From Planctomycetota bacterium (GTDB taxonomy: Bacteria; Planctomycetota; UBA1135): DNA of 27,182 nt. How positions within the stretch are numbered: position 1 is the stretch's first letter; each line of letters begins with the position of its first letter. The translations under genes and the position numbers were made by a program. The stretch is taken from the NCBI GenBank assembly GCA_022447335.1, contig JAKVCF010000005.1:8573-35754 (forward strand), given 5' to 3'. Positions 23,450 to 27,182 of this stretch are shown here, piece after piece. The notes under the pieces are model-generated. The model was not told where the DNA came from. It saw nothing but the letters and a program-made list of their open reading frames with translations, and ran no database searches.

Positions 23450-24219
23450 ATTACGACGACTGGGGCATGATCACTGGGTTTGGCTTCCCAATTACCTTTT
23501 TTACGTTCGTCGCGGTCGATCACGACTTCTTGAGAACGCGTGGCGATGGCCTGCGTTCCAAGGATCAGATCAATGCGCAGGCCATGGCCCCTCTGGAAGG
23601 CGCCGCCGCGGTAATCCCACCAAGTGAACTTTCCGGATTCGTCGGATTGCTGACGAAACAGGTCAATCAAGCCCCAGTCGCTCAGGCGCTTCATGCGAGC
23701 GTGTTCTTCGGGGCTGAAGAAGATCTTGTCCTTCCAATATTCAAGGTCCCAGACATCTCGTTCGTCGGGGGCGATGTTGAAGTCGCCCAGCATGATCAGT
23801 GGCTGACTGGGGTTGTATTCGGTCTCCATCCAGTCAATCAGTGCATCGAGCCATTGCAGCTTCAAGCTGTACTTCGGGTCGTCAAGAGCCTTGCCATTGA
23901 CGACGTAGGCGTTTATGACTCGCACCCCATCGAGCGTGCCTGAGATGACTCGTGCTTGCTCAGGGGCGGGGTCACCCGGGAATCCATTTTGGATGTCCGT
24001 GAGTTTCTCCTTCGCGAGCAGCGCTACGCCGTTGTATGTCTTTTGCCCGTGCACTGCGGCGCGGTATCCCAGCTCAGCAATGGCTTCGTGGGGGAAGGCA
24101 CCGTCAATGACCTTGGTCTCCTGCAAACAAAGTAGATCAGGCTGGTGGCGTTCCAGTACGCCCAACACTCGCTCAAGGCGAGTGCGGATCGAGTTCACAT
24201 TCCAGGTGATGATTTTCAC
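23440..24219 (-). CDS. xth: Exodeoxyribonuclease III / AP endonuclease
   Basis: Endonuclease/exonuclease/phosphatase-fold enzyme (EC 3.1.11.2) that cuts at abasic sites in base-excision repair; 259 residues, the usual ExoIII length. Motifs: KIITWNVNSIRTRL (2-15, Asn7), LLCLQETK (29-36, Glu34), LGDFNIAPDERDVWD (144-158, Asp146/Asn148), GLRIDLIL near 220, and PSDHAPV at the C-terminus with the catalytic His. The GTG at 24219 is chosen because AAAGG precedes it by nine bases and the family begins exactly here; an in-frame ATG at 24246 overlaps the predicted -10 box and the ATG at 24369 adds 50 unrelated residues. First gene of a three-gene run with two secreted proteins. Confidence 0.93.
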   Translation of the reverse strand: MKIITWNVNSIRTRLERVLGVLERHQPDLLCLQETKVIDGAFPHEAIAELGYRAAVHGQKTYNGVALLAKEKLTDIQNGFPGDPAPEQARVISGTLDGVRVINAYVVNGKALDDPKYSLKLQWLDALIDWMETEYNPSQPLIMLGDFNIAPDERDVWDLEYWKDKIFFSPEEHARMKRLSDWGLIDLFRQQSDESGKFTWWDYRGGAFQRGHGLRIDLILGTQAIATRSQEVVIDRDERKKGNWEAKPSDHAPVVVICS

Positions 24220-24244
24220 GGTGGGAAGCCTTTCTGACAGCCCC

Positions 24245-24253
24245 ATGCTACGG
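24245..24253 (-). promoter_or_regulatory. Putative xth -10 box
   Basis: Minus-strand CCGTAGCAT, with hexamer TAGCAT (24250-24245), identical to the 9-mer before the SRAP gene. It places transcription start near 24238, giving a roughly 20-base leader that contains the AAAGG ribosome site. Confidence 0.4.
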
Positions 24254-24288
24254 TGGCGCAGCGGAGAGCGAAGGCTGAGGTTCGGCGT

Positions 24289-24294
24289 TAGAAT
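24289..24294 (+). promoter_or_regulatory. Putative aldehyde dehydrogenase -10 box
   Basis: GCGTTAGAAT with hexamer TAGAAT ends ten bases before ATG 24305. It overlaps the alternative ATG at 24293, which argues for the downstream start and a nearly leaderless mRNA. Confidence 0.4.
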
Positions 24295-24304
24295 GCATGG
24301 TCCC

Positions 24305-25852
24305 ATGAGCGCGACCGCCTCTTCGATAGACCTTTCCTTCTTGGCTGAACTGGGTATTTCCGAGGTCAACTCGGGCGCCTACGCTGGCCAGTGGCTGAGC
24401 TGCAATGGCCCGCTGTTAGAAGTTCACAGTCCGGCGACCGGCGAGTTGATCGCCAATGTTCAGCAGGCTGATGCTGGCGACTATGAGAAAGTAGCAGCGG
24501 CGGCGCACGAAGCTTTCTTGCGCTGGCGCGAGCTGCCCGCTCCGGCGCGTGGTGAGTATGTGCGCCGCATTGGCGAGGAGTTTCGCAAGCACAAGGAGGC
24601 GCTCGGCAAGGTCGTCACTTGGGAGATGGGGAAAATCCTCCAAGAGGGCCTAGGCGAGGTGCAGGAAGCCATCGACATCGCTGACTTTGCAGTTGGTCAA
24701 TCGCGCATGCTATATGGCCTGTCGCTTCACAGTGAGCGCCCTTTGCATTCGATGAAGGAGCAATGGCATCCGATAGGCACGGTCGGCATCATCAGCGCCT
24801 TCAACTTCCCGGCTGCGGTCTGGGCTTGGAACTCGATGCTTGCCATGATCTGCGGAGACTCTTCGTTGTGGAAGCCGAGTTGGAAGACGCCGTTGACTGC
24901 AATTGCGATGACTAATGTGGCGCGGAAGGTGCTCGAGCCGGAGGGCTTCGGCGCCGTGCTCAGCTTAGTGGTCGGAGAGGATCAGGTAGTCGGTGAGGCG
25001 CTCACCGGTGACGAACGCATTCCACTGGTCTCGGCCACCGGTTCTTCGCGTATGGGTAAGCATGTGGCTGCCAAGGTGGCTGGTCGTTTCGGGCGTACTA
25101 TCTTGGAGCTAGGTGGTAACAACGCTGTAATCGTGCTCGATGACGCCGATCTCGAGATGGCTGCGCGCGCGATCATGTTTGGATCGGTCGGAACTGCCGG
25201 TCAGCGCTGCACCTCTACCCGCCGCGTGTTGGTGCAGAAGGGTGTGCGTGAAACGCTGATGAAGCGTCTACTTGAGCTTTACAGCAAGGTTTCGATTGGT
25301 AACCCACTGAGCGGAGCGCTGATGGGGCCGCTGATCGATCAGGATGCAGTCGATATGACTAGCGCCGCGATCGCGCGAGTGCAGGAGCTCGGTGGCGAAC
25401 TACTTTGCGGTGGTGAGCAGGTGCACCCGGAGGGTTGCGAGAGTGGTTACTACATGACTCCGGCAATTGCGACTGCCGAGAATCACTGGGACATCGTACA
25501 GAATGAAACCTTCGGTCCGATTTTATACATCATTGAGGTCGACGATCTCGACCACGCGATCCAGTTGCACAACGATGTGCCGCAGGGCCTGAGCTCGGCG
25601 ATTTTCACACTCAACATGCGCTATGCCGAGAAGTTCCTGTCGGCGGTGGGTTCGGACTGCGGCATTGCCAACGTCAACATTGGTACCTCAGGGGCCGAGA
25701 TCGGTGGTGCTTTTGGTGGTGAGAAGGAAACTGGGGGTGGCCGCGAGAGTGGTTCAGATTCCTGGAAGGCATACATGCGTCGTCAAACGAATACGGTCAA
25801 CTATGGAATTGATCTACCGCTTGCTCAGGGCATCGAATTTGACGTCGACTGA
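24305..25852 (+). CDS. ALDH7-type aldehyde dehydrogenase (aminoadipate-semialdehyde-like)
   Basis: NAD(P)-dependent aldehyde dehydrogenase of 515 residues. The sequence style (HPIGTVGIISAFNFPAAVWA, about 155-174; MICGDSSLWKPSWKT, 181-195; GTAGQRCTSTRR, 296-307) is that of ALDH7/antiquitin enzymes, which oxidise alpha-aminoadipic semialdehyde in lysine breakdown. Catalytic residues are in place: Asn167, Lys190, Glu268 (in ELGGNNA) and Cys302. Start ATG 24305 fits the family N-terminus and the -10 box; an open frame back to 23915 lies over xth and is not real. No other lysine-pathway gene is in the window, so the substrate is inferred from family. It is not BoxD-like. Convergent with the arylsulfotransferase gene. 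Confidence 0.88.
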   Translation: MSATASSIDLSFLAELGISEVNSGAYAGQWLSCNGPLLEVHSPATGELIANVQQADAGDYEKVAAAAHEAFLRWRELPAPARGEYVRRIGEEFRKHKEALGKVVTWEMGKILQEGLGEVQEAIDIADFAVGQSRMLYGLSLHSERPLHSMKEQWHPIGTVGIISAFNFPAAVWAWNSMLAMICGDSSLWKPSWKTPLTAIAMTNVARKVLEPEGFGAVLSLVVGEDQVVGEALTGDERIPLVSATGSSRMGKHVAAKVAGRFGRTILELGGNNAVIVLDDADLEMAARAIMFGSVGTAGQRCTSTRRVLVQKGVRETLMKRLLELYSKVSIGNPLSGALMGPLIDQDAVDMTSAAIARVQELGGELLCGGEQVHPEGCESGYYMTPAIATAENHWDIVQNETFGPILYIIEVDDLDHAIQLHNDVPQGLSSAIFTLNMRYAEKFLSAVGSDCGIANVNIGTSGAEIGGAFGGEKETGGGRESGSDSWKAYMRRQTNTVNYGIDLPLAQGIEFDVD

Positions 25853-25862
25853 TCATGGTGTT

Positions 25863-25890
25863 TGCCCCGCATTTGGGCATTAGCACCCAA
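25863..25890. terminator. Two overlapping hairpins between convergent genes
   Basis: TGCCC/GGGCA (25863-25867 with 25875-25879) and TTGGG/CCCAA (25873-25877 with 25886-25890) share the same GGG and cannot form together. They lie in the 49-base gap between two convergent stops and could terminate from both sides. Confidence 0.35.
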
Positions 25891-25901
25891 TTGTCACTGC
25901 T

Positions 25902-27101
25902 TTAGTTCGTAGCGCCGCCCGGTAAATCTGGGAGATGCTCACGCAGAGCCTGCTGTAGAGGAGGCTCGATGCGTTTGATGCGTGTGATCGTCGCCACTTT
26001 CTTGTTTTCTCCCGGGTGGAAGTACTCCCAGACGATTTTTCCGGCAGAAGTGACTTCGAGTGCATGCCCACGATCGGACTCTGCTAGCAGGGTATTCCCG
26101 TTGGCTAGGCGTTGTGCGCTGCCGCGCGATTCGGTCCACAATCCTTTCAGATTCTCATCCCGGTACTCCCAAACGATTTTTTGCGTCAGTGGGTCGACTT
26201 CAATGACACGGCTCCAGCCGCGCTGTAAGCCATTGTCGAAAATCAGGATGTTGCCATTTTCGAGTAGGGTGGCATCGTGAGATCCACTGATTTCCTTGCG
26301 GCCCCAGTGCCAGACCATTTTCTTCTCGGCCCAATTGAAGATGGCGACGCAGGCTTGGTGACGAAAAGATACCAGTACGTGTTCGGCGCTGTAGAAGGGT
26401 GCGCGCCTCTCGAGTTCGGGGCGGTGCATCCATTCGATAGAGTTGGCATGGTAGAGGTCAATCCAGTCGACATTTGAGCGCAAACCGTCTACCCAACGGT
26501 GTTCGATATACTCAAAGGGAGAGTCAGCTGCTGCGAACATGTCGTAGAACGAAGCGCGTTCAATTTCCTGACCTGTTTCTGAATCAAGCAGCACTATGGA
26601 CTCATCACGAAACTTTAATTCTTCGTGAATGTCATCCTCGTGGCGTTCGGCGAAGCTCAGGGTAGAGACAAGGCCGTCTGGGCGGACTTCGACGTCATGG
26701 TGTGCACCCACGTCGACTCGCCAGCGTTCTGTGCCATCCCATCCGATGCGGACGAGCTCGAATCGCGACTTGGTCTTTTCCGGAACTAGGATGTCCCCGT
26801 CTGGGAGCAGCTCGACATGTCCCCAGACATCGCCAGGCCCGCGCCAGGCATGCAAAGCTTCGCCTGCACGATTGAACAAGATCGCGTGCGCACGGCGGTG
26901 TACCGAGACCAGATTCCATCCAGGTGCGATGGCTTCAAAGTTATGCGTTCGCGTGCCGCTCGGCCGGCCATCCGGAGCTTCGAATTCATCGAGGTAGCCG
27001 AGTGCGGCGAGTAGTTCATTGCTTTTGGGCGCAGTGGTCTCCTCGCCGCAGGCCGTCAGCCAAGCGGGGGTGAGTGCGAGCAGGAGCCATCGCCCAGCCA
27101 T
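25902..27101 (-). CDS. Arylsulfotransferase (ASST)-like lipoprotein
   Basis: Lipoprotein of 399 residues: lipobox WLTAC (Cys18), then a six-bladed propeller-like domain of the arylsulfotransferase (ASST) family. Blades repeat patterns such as GHVELLPDGDILVPE, SHDATLLENGNILIFDNG and RLANGNTLLAESDRGHALEV, each followed by Trp-rich strands (KIVWEYRDE, KIVWEYFHP). Characterised ASSTs move sulfate between phenols in the periplasm; here HH in VGAHHDVEV may correspond to an active-site region, but I cannot confirm the catalytic His. Many relatives have no proven activity. ATG 27101 is supported by TAGGAT (27113-27108) six bases upstream with no ribosome site. It stands alone, converging with the ALDH gene. 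Confidence 0.8.
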   Translation of the reverse strand: MAGRWLLLALTPAWLTACGEETTAPKSNELLAALGYLDEFEAPDGRPSGTRTHNFEAIAPGWNLVSVHRRAHAILFNRAGEALHAWRGPGDVWGHVELLPDGDILVPEKTKSRFELVRIGWDGTERWRVDVGAHHDVEVRPDGLVSTLSFAERHEDDIHEELKFRDESIVLLDSETGQEIERASFYDMFAAADSPFEYIEHRWVDGLRSNVDWIDLYHANSIEWMHRPELERRAPFYSAEHVLVSFRHQACVAIFNWAEKKMVWHWGRKEISGSHDATLLENGNILIFDNGLQRGWSRVIEVDPLTQKIVWEYRDENLKGLWTESRGSAQRLANGNTLLAESDRGHALEVTSAGKIVWEYFHPGENKKVATITRIKRIEPPLQQALREHLPDLPGGATN

Positions 27102-27107
27102 GGCGGC

Positions 27108-27113
27108 ATCCTA
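27108..27113 (-). promoter_or_regulatory. Putative ASST-like gene -10 box
   Basis: Minus-strand GTTAGGAT, with hexamer TAGGAT, ends six bases before the ATG at 27101; another leaderless arrangement. Confidence 0.4.
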
Positions 27114-27131
27114 ACTGCACGCTGGAAGCGG

Positions 27132-27137
27132 TAGAAT
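27132..27137 (+). promoter_or_regulatory. Putative promoter of a gene leaving the window
   Basis: GCGGTAGAAT with hexamer TAGAAT, matching the ALDH and nadA boxes, 34 bases before an ATG at 27172. Confidence 0.3.
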
Positions 27138-27171
27138 CTTGCGTCAGCGGGTCTCACTCGTCACACCCACG

Positions 27172-27182
27172 ATGCTCCCTCC
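27172..27182 (+). CDS. Possible start of a gene cut by the window end
   Basis: ATG CTC CCT and two more bases are all that is visible. The only support is the -10-like box at 27132-27137 and the divergent position relative to the ASST-like gene. No product can be named. Confidence 0.2.

Noticed and set aside
23915..24304. Upstream extension of the aldehyde dehydrogenase
   Set aside because: Antisense to xth, low-complexity Ser/Arg content, and not part of the ALDH fold.
24305..25852. Aldehyde dehydrogenase as BoxD of the benzoate pathway
   Set aside because: Motifs fit the ALDH7/antiquitin class and the gene is 20 kb away from boxB; nothing supports BoxD.
1..27182. CRISPR arrays, tRNA/rRNA genes, insertion sequences, prophage or toxin-antitoxin genes
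   Set aside because: I looked for regularly spaced repeats, cloverleaf-like ends, transposase motifs and small paired genes and saw none.

Overview
The window reads as a stretch of chromosome from a diderm (Gram-negative type) heterotroph. Six predicted lipoproteins with lipoboxes, an outer-membrane porin and periplasmic c-type cytochromes all point to two membranes. The mix of a DUF1570-like protein, an FG-GAP/ASPIC (CRTAC1-like) protein with an extra C-terminal beta domain, carboxypeptidase-regulatory-like repeat lipoproteins, a YtcJ-type amidohydrolase lipoprotein and di-heme peroxidases is most familiar from Planctomycetota, perhaps a marine lineage. That assignment is an inference from gene content, not a search. 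I see no tRNA, rRNA, CRISPR array, insertion sequence or phage gene, and no gene-free stretch above about 160 bases.

Layout: (1) 1-3823, aerobic benzoate ('box') catabolism: a truncated boxR-type regulator (helix-turn-helix plus shikimate-kinase fold) divergent from boxC and boxB. (2) 3856-5484, a repeat lipoprotein, convergent with an SRAP (YedK/HMCES) gene ending at 5489. (3) 6290-9458, minus-strand four-gene cluster apbE > porin > FMN-binding protein > four-helix cytochrome b-like membrane protein, with a Fur-box-like palindrome in the apbE leader. (4) 9584-10786, pyrimidine-nucleoside phosphorylase. (5) 10909-14383, di-heme peroxidase lipoprotein and CRTAC1-like secreted protein. (6) 14412-16111, rsmJ and nadA. 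(7) 16108-17840, minus-strand pair: FixH/YtkA-like lipoprotein followed by a second di-heme peroxidase. (8) 18002-20815, amidohydrolase lipoprotein and class I fructose-bisphosphate aldolase. (9) 20876-24219, minus-strand run xth > unknown secreted protein > DUF1570-like protein with a damaged metalloprotease site. (10) 24305-25852, ALDH7-type aldehyde dehydrogenase. (11) 25902-27101, arylsulfotransferase-like lipoprotein. A new plus-strand gene may begin at 27172.

Main points. The apbE cluster looks like a complete flavinylated extracytosolic electron-transfer module: the flavin transferase, its probable substrate with a TGAT flavinylation motif, a membrane electron donor and a porin, all translationally coupled and possibly iron-regulated. 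Second, the gene starts suggest widespread leaderless transcription: a TANNNT-like -10 box sits only 6-10 bases before the start codon at seven genes, generally with no Shine-Dalgarno sequence. Third, the FixH/YtkA-like lipoprotein next to a MauG-type di-heme enzyme resembles known enzyme/substrate pairs in which the di-heme protein modifies a partner. Fourth, the DUF1570-like protein keeps HEGVH but has lysine where the third zinc ligand is expected.
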